A DNA stretch of 17,374 bases from Chloromonas sp. AAM2. Taxonomy: Eukaryota; Chlorophyta; Chlorophyceae; Chlamydomonadales; Chlamydomonadaceae. Below the pieces are notes generated by a model. The model searched no databases. It was not told where the DNA came from and saw only the letters and a list, made by a program, of their open reading frames with translations. Below, one piece after another: positions 9,125 through 17,374 of this stretch; positions within the stretch are counted from its first letter, which is position 1, and every line of letters begins with the position of its first letter. Location of the stretch: NCBI GenBank assembly GCA_004335635.1, contig QAXH01003149.1, positions 1 through 17,374 on the forward strand, written 5' to 3'. The translations under genes and the position numbers were made by a program.

Positions 9125-10286
9125 ATGAATTATTCAGGAGGTAGCGACAAGAGAGTGTGTTTTGCGGCACTGGGCGCGTTGCTGCATTCCTCACATTGTC
9201 TCCAAAGAGATGGTCGGCAGTTCTGGGACAATTTTGTGTGACCCCTAGTTCTGTGTTTTGTCTTTTTTTTTGGTCTGATCAGTCAAACAACTGCTTCTGG
9301 TGTTGCCACCTCTTGTGCTCGCTGGAGAGCTTTTTCCTACCATTCAGCCTGTGCTGGTTGCCTTCCTGCTTGCCGACTTCACTGGATACACCCACACATG
9401 CATCTTTGAACATAACCATCGTCGTGTTCGTCAAGCCACTCAGTCTTGATGCTGGTCCTTGCGCAGGTCAAGACCCCAGACATACTGAGGCGTCGGCTGC
9501 GCAAAGTTCGTGGCCAGGGGAGCTTGGAGTGGATTGAGGGATGGAGCATGCAGGACCGTGGCGGTGAGTATTTAGGTTGCATGTTCAGGGCGAGTGCGAG
9601 GATTCCATCCCTCAAGGGCAGGAACTTGCAGAGCTGCCTTCATGGGCATGTCATCAGGCACTCAGGCACACATGCCAGCGAGCAATGCTTCTCCTGACTC
9701 TTGCTGCGTCAGGCTCCCTGTTTCCGCTGCAGCATGAAGAATAGCCTTTGTTTGGCTCAGCCTACTCCCAAGTCAGGGGAAATGACCTGGTCTCAAGTCA
9801 GTCCAACATTCAAAAATTGTCAATATATGCCTTGTTGCTTGCTTGGTCCAGCTTCTCGTGCTGTTTTGGGACTTCCTGAGGACATACTGCATACACAGCA
9901 GTGACATCTCTGCCTCCGGGCTTCCCGTCATGCATGTGGCTGGGCCCGGTCCCGCAGGTGGACAGCGGTCGGTATGGGGCCTGGCGAAGGCACTACTACA
10001 GCGGAGAGTGCAAGCCGCAGGTGCGCATGCTGATTTTGTGTTATTTGAGCAGGAGCATAGGGGGCAGCAGAACTAACAGAAGCATGGTAGAGAGTGCCTG
10101 TAAGCTACTGATTAATGGGGCTTGTCGAGGAGACCACTTTCAGATTGTGTGTTGCACGTTCAGTCTGCGTTGCACCGTTCTGTCATGGGCCCGCACCGTA
10201 CGAGGAGATTTCCATCAGTCTCTCTATGAACGCTTTTCTGTCAGGAACTGTTCGTTGACATCCTCTGCCATACAATGCTGCAATGA
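9125..10286 (+). CDS. Unidentified small multi-exon protein (exon model partly uncertain)
   Basis: Three exon-like blocks have splice borders and open, protein-like frames. 9467-9563 follows TTGCGCAG and precedes GTGAGT and reads P-D-I-L-R-R-R-L-R-K-V-R-G, then L-E-W-I-E-G-W-S. 9958-10020 lies between CCCGCAG and GTGCGC and reads V-D-S-G-R-Y-G-A-W-R-R-H-Y-Y-S-G-E-C. 10245-10286 follows TCTGTCAG and reads E-L-F-V-D-I-L-C-H-T-M-L-Q-stop. A TGTAA at 10315-10319 stands 28 bases past the stop, which supports a gene end. A first exon 9125-9235 (M-N-Y-S-G-G to Q-F-W-D-N-F) fits in phase but contains a sequence repeated elsewhere. The 9467 exon ends in phase 1 and the 9958 exon begins in phase 0, so one small exon is missing; 9761-9789 (29 bases) would fit. 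No family recognised. Confidence 0.4.
9218..9235 (+). repeat. Copy of 16-bp core repeat CAGTTCTGGGACAATT
   Basis: The 16-mer is identical to the core of the terminal repeats at 10392 and 17312 and, with one change, of the inverted copy at 11355. Unlike those, it lacks the preceding TTTGC and sits at the end of a candidate first exon, where it would encode Q-F-W-D-N-F. An exact 16-mer four times in 17 kb is not expected by chance. Confidence 0.7.
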
Positions 10287-10314
10287 TATGATACCTCTGC
10301 CTGTGGGATCACAA

Positions 10315-10319
10315 TGTAA
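10315..10319 (+). promoter_or_regulatory. TGTAA poly(A) signal
   Basis: TGTAA lies 28 bases after the in-frame TGA (10284-10286) of the putative + strand gene, the expected place for a chlorophyte polyadenylation signal. Confidence 0.45.
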
Positions 10320-10803
10320 TCGCTTTTGCGCATTCTGGTTCTGGCCCTCACGGTCTCACCGTTGTGTTTGTTTGGTCCAAACAAAAAGGTGTTTGCCAGT
10401 TCTGGGACAATTTGACGGGTTCATGTGATGACTGCTCGTGTGCCCTGATGTATTGACTGATAGGAACTACTGTGTGATGAATACACGCTACGTTTCTTGC
10501 TGCGTGTGCATGTGTGTGCATAAAGAGAGTGTGTTGGTCCACAACCAAATGAACAGGTTGTGTTAACACACGGTATAGTGCTACTTCTGGGACATGCTGT
10601 TGTGACAAAGTATACCAATCGGGTGCCCACAGCACACAGCCTCTGACAAACACCACCCGCACAACAGACATACAGACGACGGCCTTAAGACAACTACTCC
10701 CTGTCATTGGAAAAGAAGAACGCACCCAATGTGTGGATGTGGTACGGTGTCCCAGTGCAGGAAATTTGGGTGACTCCCAAGATGACATTCAAGGTCCATG
10801 CAT

Positions 10804-10826
10804 ATACACACACACACAGACACACA
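10804..10826. repeat. (CA)n microsatellite
   Basis: An ACACACAC run interrupted once by AGA lies inside the candidate mobile element, immediately before the small ORF. Confidence 0.8.
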
Positions 10827-10839
10827 GCTGCAAAACAAC

Positions 10840-11087
10840 ATGGCACCAAATGCATCGTCCAAGTCCGCCTTGAGGAACAAGCGAGTCACCGTGGCCAATG
10901 AAGCAGCAGAAGAGCCACCACTGGACCAAGTGCACACGTCCCCGCCGGGTACAGATGCAGAGCGAGCAAAAAGAAGGGAGAATTGGAAACAGGCTGTGGG
11001 ACATGTACGCGCGCAACACATGAGTTTGCTCAAGAGAGAGTGAAGCAACTGGAACACTTGGTGGCGACTTACATTACAGACTTTTGA
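10840..11087 (+). pseudogene. Small ORF with apparent frame breaks inside the TIR-bounded segment
   Basis: An ATG in good context (A at -3, G at +4) opens a 67-codon frame, 10840-11043, starting M-A-P-N-A-S-S-K-S-A-L-R-N-K-R and rich in charged residues (D-A-E-R-A-K-R-R-E-N-W). Just before its stop the other two frames become more protein-like: one reads R-L-W-D-M-Y-A-R-N-T, the next F-A-Q-E-R-V-K-Q-L-E-H-L-V-A-T-Y to a TGA at 11085-11087. This pattern suggests one or two small indels in a formerly longer frame, or a missed micro-exon. The charged helix-like end resembles a coiled coil. There is no family match; it could equally be a real 67-residue protein. Confidence 0.35.
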
Positions 11088-11376
11088 GGTACTGGCCTGT
11101 CAGACTAGTTCTAGTTCTACACTGCAGGTCCTGTCTCGCTGCAGTTCGCTGTCACAGGATGGGCCCTGTGGTACCGTGTACCACAACACACGATATCCAT
11201 CCCATGTGCGATTGACGCACACACGAGTACACCCATGTTTTCTGGACACACACAGTATGCCCACAGTCCCTGTGAGAACCATGCACAGCGAATTGCGACC
11301 CCAGGCTGACACTTGCTCGGGCACTTACAGCACCAGTTCCAGAGACGTTTTCAAAAATTGTCTCAGAACTGGCAAA

Positions 11377-11766
11377 GTTTTTTTTCCAACTTTGATGTGT
11401 GTGGTATCCCCAGGATGCAATATCTTCTCTATTCTTTATCCCCGTGGTCACATTCGGGCATGGCAAGACACAACTGTCCTTGTGGAGGTATCGTTCCGAG
11501 TGGTATCAAACCCACTTTACATTCAATTAGATTGTCTTTGGTAATCGCGTGTAATGCGTTAACCCATGTAATTAGCAGGCCATAGGCACTGAAGAGGAGG
11601 CACAGTGTGCCAAACAGTCAGGTACAACATGCCTATTCGTTCTTGATAGTGAGCCGTATTGCGGCATCGCTTTAGTGCCGCATGTCCTTAAATGGGCCAT
11701 GAAGTAACGTCATATGGTAAAAAATGCCGCTATAATGATTGGAATTCGCCATCAAAAGTTGACATT
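11377..11766. other. Intergenic, no gene seen; one small hairpin at 11660-11682
   Basis: No coding sequence is supported. A perfect 7-bp stem (TGCGGCA / TGCCGCA) with a 9-base loop lies at 11660-11682, and nothing links it to a gene end. Confidence 0.4.
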
Positions 11767-11992
11767 GTGAGAGTTGCCATTGCACTAGCTCTGTCGCTGA
11801 CCTTGACCCTGACAATCATTCAGTTCATGCTAACGGGATGCTGCGTTCTGTGGGGTGATGGCCACAAGGGCCTCACCATTCCTTGCTGACACGGTCAGAT
11901 TCCCCTTTACTAGGAGAAATTTTTGCAATTTGCGCAAAAAGTTGATGTTTGCGTTGGACGTGCTTCATGGTGTGCACCCCCTCCTTGTAAAA
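11767..11992 (+). repeat. Dispersed repeat family R1, copy 2
   Basis: Same orientation as copy 1 (1706-1938), 226 bp, with the shared start GTGAGAGTTGCC and end CTCCTTGTAAA. After the end, copy 1 has GGCAGCATTTTGAC, and a similar GCAGCATTGAC reappears in copy 2 at about 12061. Copy 2 may therefore carry a ~70-bp insertion, or copy 1 a deletion, before the families part. The minus-strand frame Y-K-E-G-V-H-T-M-K-H-V-Q-R-K-H-Q-L-F-A-Q-I-A-K is open here too. Confidence 0.85.
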
Positions 11993-13294
11993 CATGCTCA
12001 TTGTTCGTCCCATTGTCGGACTGTGCCGGCCTCTCCTAGGGGAAGGTTCCAGCGTATGGAGCAGCATTGACGCGATACCTTGATGAGGGCAGACTGCTTG
12101 GTGTGGCGTGACGGGATTTCTGTGCCCGTGCAGCGAGCTGCTGCAGTTGCTAAGCTGTGTGTTCATCAGTGCAGTTGGCACACATTCCTTACTATGGTCA
12201 GTCAACTGAATAGCACCAAATCTGGCCCTGTGCTTAGATTCAATCAGCCAATACTGTGGCATGGCTACTGGGACAGTTGGTTGGAATTCCACAACTTCAA
12301 GCTGTGTAGGTCTCTTACGGCTGTTGACATTGTGTGGTTCAATTGAGCGTTGCCATCGAAGCTGACCCTCTCAATGTTGTAGATCATGCGCCCTTGCTTT
12401 ACGAACCAAGTATTTCATCACACAGCTTAGCAACACCACAGCTTAGCAACTGATCACACAGCCAAGCAATCACCTTGTAAGCAAAGGGAATGTTTCACAC
12501 AAGGGGAGGGGATGTTGACACACTGTGATGGTAGTGGTGGTGGCCACCCCTCGGAGTAATGCTTTCCTGCACGCAGATCGCGTCAGGCCCACTTCACATC
12601 GGAAACGGATAAGTGAAATTCACACTGAGCGCTAGCTAGTCCAGGCTATTTGCCAGGGCACACGCAGCTCATTCAGCGCAATGCCAGCTATGCACTTCAT
12701 GCAGGAATGGGTTCGGGCAAGACCAAGCTAACTGCAGCTCTCCCAGCCTGAAATCCAAACAGCCAATCCACCCTTGAACCAATGCGTGTTCGGTTCAGCT
12801 TCATCATACAAACCTATGCCAGCTCTGCCTGCATCTTTCTAGTAACTGCAGGTGACGCAGTGTACTGTCTACAAGTGCTCCAGATCATGAATGGATTATT
12901 CATAAGCTACACCACTGTCCAGTTCTCTTGTGTACATGGATGCTAAGGAAACGCAGCCATGCACAAAGCGATGGCAGATGCCACGCCCGTGTGCAACGCC
13001 AGTCCATGACCAACACAGCCATGACACCTTCGATGCACATCGCCCCACCACTGAACAAACTGTCACCACAACACACTTCAAGGGAGACGGTGTACCAGGA
13101 GGATGACAAACACAACATTTGCATTTTCTATCTTTTTGTATGTCAAGTGAGTAAGGAATAAGCATTGGCCGAACAAACCAGTGACCGAATGTGTGCAGGA
13201 AGGCGTAATCAAAGACAGGACAGAGCTGGTCGAGTGTTCTCCTTAACCAGAAGCTGACAGACAACATCGACTCAGTCATGCAAAAGAGGCGCTG
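11993..13294. other. Intergenic region and 3' UTR of the AF4-like gene
   Basis: No gene is supported. The minus-strand 127-codon ORF at 12896-13279 is Cys/Val-rich without a domain and lies directly past the AF4-like stop codon, so it is probably 3' UTR. Near 12416-12470 a CACAGCTTAGCAA motif is repeated two to three times imperfectly. I did not find a clear minus-strand TGTAA close to the stop, so the transcript end is unknown. Confidence 0.35.
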
Positions 13295-16200
13295 CTAAAG
13301 CTTTTGCAAACACTTGAGCGCCTGGAACGCATGACTGAGTACGCGTGCGCTGTCGACCACGCCACCACCAATGCACACTGCAGCAAGATGCATGCAGGCG
13401 ACCTTTCCTGGACCGCTGCGAGTCTCTTCGTTTTCCGTGAGCGCTCCGAAGCTCAGTACAGAACGCCGCACTAGGTCGCTGAAGCGAGCCATCTGCCTCG
13501 CATGCGCCACAACTTTGGCCTGCAGTGTTCCTAGCTCACTGGAGGCATTGATCTGCTGCGCTGCCCGCGCGTTCGCCGCTGCCCGCATGTCCGTCGACGA
13601 TGCATGCGAGTCATCTGGTGAGGGGTCACCATGCCTTCGAGCGAGCTGACCGGGAGGCACGCCTGCAATGTGGCCGTGAAGCGCACCTGCGAGGGCAAAC
13701 AAGCAGGTGCAGCAGTTGGGTCACTGGAGGCTGTCATCAGTGTGAAGGCCTGGGCGGAGTGCATGATTGACAGTTCTCAACGCCAACCAGGCTGTAGCAA
13801 GTGATGGGTTGACGTATTAGAAATTAACAGATTATGGCTGCTGCACAACAAGTCAGTCCAGTTACTTTCACAAGTTCGTCTAAACATTTCCGTGGGTGTG
13901 TCAACGGCAATGCGGTGGGGTGTCATTTGATGTCCTTAGGCAGTAATTGTTCTGTCAACTGTTGAATGATTATAGCGGTGCCTGGTCAAGCATGCGACAG
14001 CGAGCCGTAAGCCACACGGTTGATTTATCTGGCCAGAGGTCAGAGCTGCAAACGTTCAAGCCCAATGCTCGAGCTTCAGCAACGCCATAGCGGACCTGGA
14101 CCTGTCGATAAACCGGTATCCAAAACCCTATGGCTACTGCCGGCCTGTTCTGTTATTCCGGAACACTGCTGTACCCCTTGTACAGAGCCGAGCAGTCACT
14201 AGACTGAAGGTTGCCCTTCAAAACTGGACATCTTGCTAATGCTCACCTGCGTCAAACCCAGAACCTCCTGCACGGCTCTTCTGCAGCAGCCGTTCCAATC
14301 TCTCTGCACACTCCTTGTACTGTCTGGCTTGCAGCGTGCACTCCTTCAGCAGGCACACGGCTTGCAGGCGCTCGCAGAGGGTGCGCAGGCATTCACGCAC
14401 GATCGAGCTGGAAGCAATGGTCTCGCCGAAGCGCACTGTGTGCTGCAGCAGGTCCGATGTCTGAACGCACAGCGAGGCCGCCCTGCAATGCAGAAGGAAC
14501 AAAAAAGCATCAACAACAACAGCCACGTGTAGATCAAAAGCAAGTGTGCAGACCTTCTGTGGCTTCTGTGCCTATGCTTGTTGCTATGTGTTTGGTCAGT
14601 TGTCCCTGGGTTTGATTTCCATTTGGTGGACAGCATAGTAGTCTCCCAACATGTTGGCCTTGCTGGTGGAAGGCTGTGTTTACGCTTAGGCGCACTTCAG
14701 GTGTCTTGGAAGGTGGTGCTCTGGCACTGACTGCCAGGCTGCACTGCTCCGACATTTGCGCTCTATAATTGATATTGTTAGACTTCATCCGCTCCTGAGT
14801 TGCGGACACATCACCAAAAATGCACAAAATACCAACAACAACCACTGCCGGATGTACATCACAAGCATGCAGAACTTGTGCAGCTTCAAGGCCCTGTCTC
14901 ATGCTATGCTGACATGCCTTTGACATGGGAATTGTGGTGCGTACGAGCCGAGCCCTAGTTGAGTTCCTATGTGCTCAGCAGCTATCCTCGCCCACCTGCT
15001 GACACGCTCTGGCGTGCTGGGTAGCTGTAGTATGCATTCCACTGCCTTCATGAAGAGCAAAGCTGCCTGGACGTACATGCTGACTTCGGATAAAGTCCAA
15101 GGATTGTTGCCTCTCTGCTTGTCAGCATGGCGCTTGCGATCCCGGGCAGATAACACCAACCGCTTGAACTCTTCATCACTGGGTGCTGGGTCCTTTTGCA
15201 CTGGCAGGTAGCACTGATGGGGTGGCAGAGTCAACTGGCTGAGTGATAGCTGCATGGCCGCAGGAGCTGCTGTACCATGCACTGAAAGCAGCTGTGAGGG
15301 AAGAAGGCTGATTGTTTCCTGCGTCTGCACTGCCACCGATCGCCCATTAAGTGGCTTCGGTGTTGCGCTGGAAGTGGCAGTCCTGGGTGCGGCAGGAGCT
15401 GGGGCAACCTTGAAATCCCTGTCAAACTTGGTGAGTGGCTGAGCTGAAGCTGGGTCGCATGCAGCGTCAGCAGTTGCTGGCCGAAGGCGCATGGCAGGAA
15501 CATTGGCTGTGACTTCAGTGGGCGAGGGATTCTGGCTGTAGCCACATGTGGTGGCCTGGTCAGATGCAGAGGATACAACGCCTGCCATGTGCTCGTGAGT
15601 GAAGCATGCTTTTTGTGCTGCCTTGCCCGCAGCATCAACCTCCATGGCACTGGGCTGACTGTCCGATGCCGGGCTGTGCTCAAGTGCCCCGGGCTGCTCG
15701 GAATTGACAGCGACCCGCAGACAGTGTGGTTGCTGTGGCTCGTTCTGAGAAATTTTCCTCTTCCTGTCCCAGCTCTGAGCGGCCACATCTTGTACAGGTG
15801 CGCCACACGCCTGTTTGATACCTGCCGTGGTGCCGCTTTCTTCCAGGGTCACAGCGATGCGAGGTCGCTTGCTGGGCTGCTTTCCACCCACTTCAACCTG
15901 CGCACCAGTGGGCATGCGCAATTGCTGGCGCGGTCGCAAACAATGCCAATTCCTGTGGAAACGCTTCTCCTGCAATCAAGGCCTTCGGAACCCACCAGCA
16001 GCTCGTTCCAGCTTGGAAAAGTACCAGCGAACGCTTGGGCCTCCTCATGCAGGCGAAGCACTCCAGCTGCGGACGGGGAATCAAGACAGGACTTTTGTCG
16101 CAAGCCCTCGGGATACGGCCCGGACAAGTCTCAGACACTGCAGGACTTACCCAAACGTTCAATGCTGGCATTGGGATCCGGATACCCAGTGAGAAGCTGT

Positions 16201-16516
16201 TGAAGCTTGCGCTTAGCTGAAGATGCGCCTGCAACAGATGAACGCCCAACATGGTGCATCACACACGGCGTGCAGGTCGCACGCACTTCTCCTTCCTTGC
16301 TGAATTCAATGTCATGACAGTGATAGCAGTCCCTGTGACGTCCGGTGCGAGCAGCTCGTCTCCAGAGACTTGTTCATTCTGACAGAGAACCTCGGAGAAA
16401 TGCGACCTACTAGGAGCACCTAGGAGAAGCGTGCACGCACCGGGAGGTTCAATCCGCTGAACCTTCGCTGGTATCTTGATCTTAACCTTGAAATTGCGCT
16501 GTGGAGGATGCACCAT
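13295..16516 (-). CDS. AF4/FMR2 C-terminal-homology-domain-like nuclear protein
   Basis: Six exons join in phase: 16516-16441, 16228-16151, 16066-15996, 15897-14996, 14482-14247 and 13686-13295; 584 residues plus TAG. The N-terminus is basic (R-N-F-K-V-K-I-K-I-P-A-K), followed by a helical stretch at 52-75. Residues 76-310 are Ser/Pro/Ala/Gln-rich and look disordered, with K-R-P-R and D-R-K-R-K as possible nuclear localisation signals. From D316 (D-E-E-F-K-R-L, then A-R-D-R-K-R-H-A-D-K and Y-V-Q-A-A-L-L-F-M-K-A-V-E) to the end the chain is helical. It resembles the C-terminal homology domain of AF4/FMR2 elongation-complex scaffolds and the C-terminus of plant CW-zinc-finger proteins, whose pattern is K-x-x-A-D then Y-x-x-A-A-L-x-F. 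No CW finger is encoded. The start at 16516 has A at -3 and G at +4; ATG 16573 is an in-frame alternative. Family placement is my recollection of motifs, not a search. Confidence 0.7.
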
Positions 16517-16754
16517 GCTTAGTGCTGCTGTTTGCTGTGGAAGCCCGAGGCGAAAGCCTGAAGGGACAGCCACCTAGCAGCCGTTCATGCAAACAGCGAT
16601 ATGCCAATGGTGCTGTCGTGAGCCAGAGAAAGGCCCGGACCACGAAACACGAATGTTCACCAAACAAAACCGAAAAAGTTTTTGTTGGATGGTCACCGTG
16701 ACCGTCCCGACATCTGGCCACCACACTACATATAAGTTCCTTGATTGTTTGGGG
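16517..16754 (-). promoter_or_regulatory. Likely promoter of the AF4-like gene with TATA-like box
   Basis: Reading on the minus strand, CTTATATGTAG lies at about 16726-16736, some 210 bases before the start codon, with the palindrome GGTCACGGTGACC (16691-16703) between it and the gene. Direction cannot be fixed: the same box reads CATATAAG on +. Confidence 0.3.
16684..16754. repeat. Exact 71-bp direct repeat, copy 1
   Basis: It is identical over all 71 positions to 16831-16901 and offset by 147 bp. It contains the odd palindrome GGTCACCGTGACC (16691-16703) and ACATATAAG. The lack of any mismatch implies a recent duplication or selection. Confidence 0.95.
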
Positions 16755-16830
16755 AACGCACCTTAACGTTTGGCGACCCTAGTTGGTCCTCTGCCCTGCT
16801 GGTACATGGCCTTGCCATGCCACGGAGCAT

Positions 16831-16901
16831 GTTGGATGGTCACCGTGACCGTCCCGACATCTGGCCACCACACTACATATAAGTTCCTTGATTGTTTGGG
16901 G
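16831..16901. repeat. Exact 71-bp direct repeat, copy 2
   Basis: Same sequence as 16684-16754; its palindrome is at 16838-16850. The 76-bp spacer between copies holds no repeat of its own. Confidence 0.95.
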
Positions 16902-17311
16902 GCCAGCAGCCTTACACACTGCAGGGTGCACAGCCAGCCACACTGCCTATGGTGGCTGTCCGACTTCTTTGGATGGAGCCACTGTAGTACGTCTCTCTCT
17001 CCAGAGAGATGTATATAACCAGTTAAGGCTAGAAGGGTAAACCTTCGCAGACCTTCCCCACACTGGTTACTAGGAAAGGCCGTGCTGTATATCACACGGC
17101 ATGTGAAGGAGATTCTGACGCACCGTAAGGACTCATCACAGTTATGTGCTAAAAGGAAATTCGTAAGGGCAGCGGGACTGGTTAGATCAGCAACACAGCA
17201 GGCAGCACTGTGCGTTTATGCTTGCTGGGCATCAGACTAACCCACCTGCAAATGACACTGATGTTTTCTCAGGATTTGACTTTGATCTTTTACGGTCGAA
17301 AAAAAAAGAAG
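16902..17311. other. Intergenic; TATA-like box and hairpin, no gene seen
   Basis: TCTCTCT/AGAGAGA form a perfect 7-bp inverted repeat with a 2-base centre at 16994-17009, immediately followed by GTATATAA at 17011-17018, a possible + strand core promoter. No ORF downstream to the window end is convincing. Confidence 0.3.
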
Positions 17312-17332
17312 TTTGCCAGTTCTGGGACAATT
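17312..17332 (+). repeat. Terminal-repeat copy (left end) running off the window
   Basis: TTTGC followed by CAGTTCTGGGACAATT is identical to the left end at 10392 and preceded by an A-rich tract (nine A, then GAAG). If it is a left end, an element extends beyond base 17374. A small inverted repeat (CAACACC / GGTGTTG) follows at 17338-17360. Confidence 0.65.
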
Positions 17333-17374
17333 CCTATCAACACCACTGGAACCGGTGTTGATGACGGGTGTTGT

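Larger units (their letters stand above)
10392..11376. mobile_element. Candidate TIR-bounded DNA transposon or MITE, about 985 bp
   Basis: The left end 10392-10413 (TTTGC then CAGTTCTGGGACAATT) and the reverse complement of the right end 11355-11376 agree at 21 of 22 positions; the difference is G to A in the right copy. Both ends are flanked outward by A-rich tracts when read in the same sense (AAACAAAAAGG left, GGAAAAAAAAC right). Two more copies of the end sequence exist in the window. I could not find a clear target-site duplication by eye, and the interior has no recognisable transposase, so a non-autonomous or decayed element is most likely. Alternatively the two ends belong to two separate insertions in opposite orientation. 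Confidence 0.45.

Noticed and set aside
10792..10826. CRISPR- or satellite-like array
   Set aside because: Only a (CA)n microsatellite; no spaced repeats of that kind anywhere in the window.
12896..13279. 127-codon minus-strand ORF as a separate gene
   Set aside because: Starts 16 bases past the AF4-like stop codon, no domain or splice support; best explained as 3' UTR.
14899..15975. Taking the longest minus-strand ORF (358 codons) as a complete intronless gene
   Set aside because: Its first codons lie in an intron, its last codons run past a good donor at 14995, and the neighbouring exons continue the protein in phase.
15900..16170. A CW-type zinc finger read as N-V-W then L-E-C-F-A-C-M-R-R-P and N-W-H-C-L-R-P, upstream of the AF4-like domain
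   Set aside because: It needs an exon frame that breaks phase, introns of 26-55 bases, and lacks the second Trp and fourth Cys. The alternative frame (K-R-K-L-Q-Q-L-L-T-G-Y-P, then L-H-E-E-A-Q-A-F) joins in phase through normal 84- and 98-base introns, which places the N-W-H-C codons inside an intron.
15589..16203. 204-codon + strand ORF
   Set aside because: Antisense to exons 2-4 of the AF4-like gene, with no domain; the minus-strand model explains the splice sites.

Overview
The window is nuclear DNA of a eukaryote, most likely a chlorophyte green alga. Genes are intron-dense with standard GT..AG borders. Coding sequence is moderately GC-rich with CAG/CTG runs. TGTAA pentanucleotides, the typical chlorophyte poly(A) signal, lie 3' of the first gene (+ strand) and of a small + strand gene near 10.3 kb, and antisense copies lie 3' of two of the minus-strand genes. 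I see no bacterial operon, phage, organelle, tRNA, rRNA or CRISPR feature.

Layout, left to right. (1) 1-609, + strand: the last part of a Pro/Met/Gln-rich protein whose start lies outside the window, then its 3' UTR with TGTAA at 1065. (2) 1.1-2.6 kb: a gene-poor repeat zone with short tandem repeats, an AT-rich stretch that may be a small non-autonomous element, and one full and one inverted partial copy of a dispersed repeat. (3) 3172-4492, minus strand: a complete four-exon eIF4E gene (211 aa) with an unusual Tyr where class I eIF4E has a cap-stacking Trp. (4) 5532-8881, minus strand: an eight-exon gene for a 511-residue single-pass type II membrane protein with a lumenal coiled coil and a Gln/His-rich tail, organised like the animal Golgi proteins GOLM1/GOLIM4. 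One of its introns appears to be of the GC-AG type. (5) 9.1-10.3 kb, + strand: a short multi-exon gene I cannot name, divergent from the Golgi-like gene and ending in front of a TGTAA. (6) 10392-11376: a ~985-bp segment bounded by inverted copies of a 22-bp sequence, enclosing a small broken reading frame; this is a candidate DNA transposon or MITE. (7) 11767-11992: a second full copy of the dispersed repeat. (8) 13295-16516, minus strand: a six-exon gene (584 aa) whose C-terminal third resembles the C-terminal homology domain of AF4/FMR2 proteins, which plant CW-zinc-finger proteins share. (9) 16.68-17.37 kb: its likely promoter region, with an exact 71-bp duplication carrying a TATA-like box and a 13-bp palindrome, and a further copy of the terminal repeat at 17312.

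The identifiable genes are housekeeping: translation initiation, Golgi membrane organisation, and probable transcription elongation or chromatin. They are not visibly a shared pathway. The least ordinary material is the terminal-inverted-repeat family (four copies), the dispersed repeat whose minus strand is open in all three copies, and the eIF4E substitution. Exon borders were assigned by hand from splice consensus, reading-phase agreement and protein plausibility, not from transcripts.
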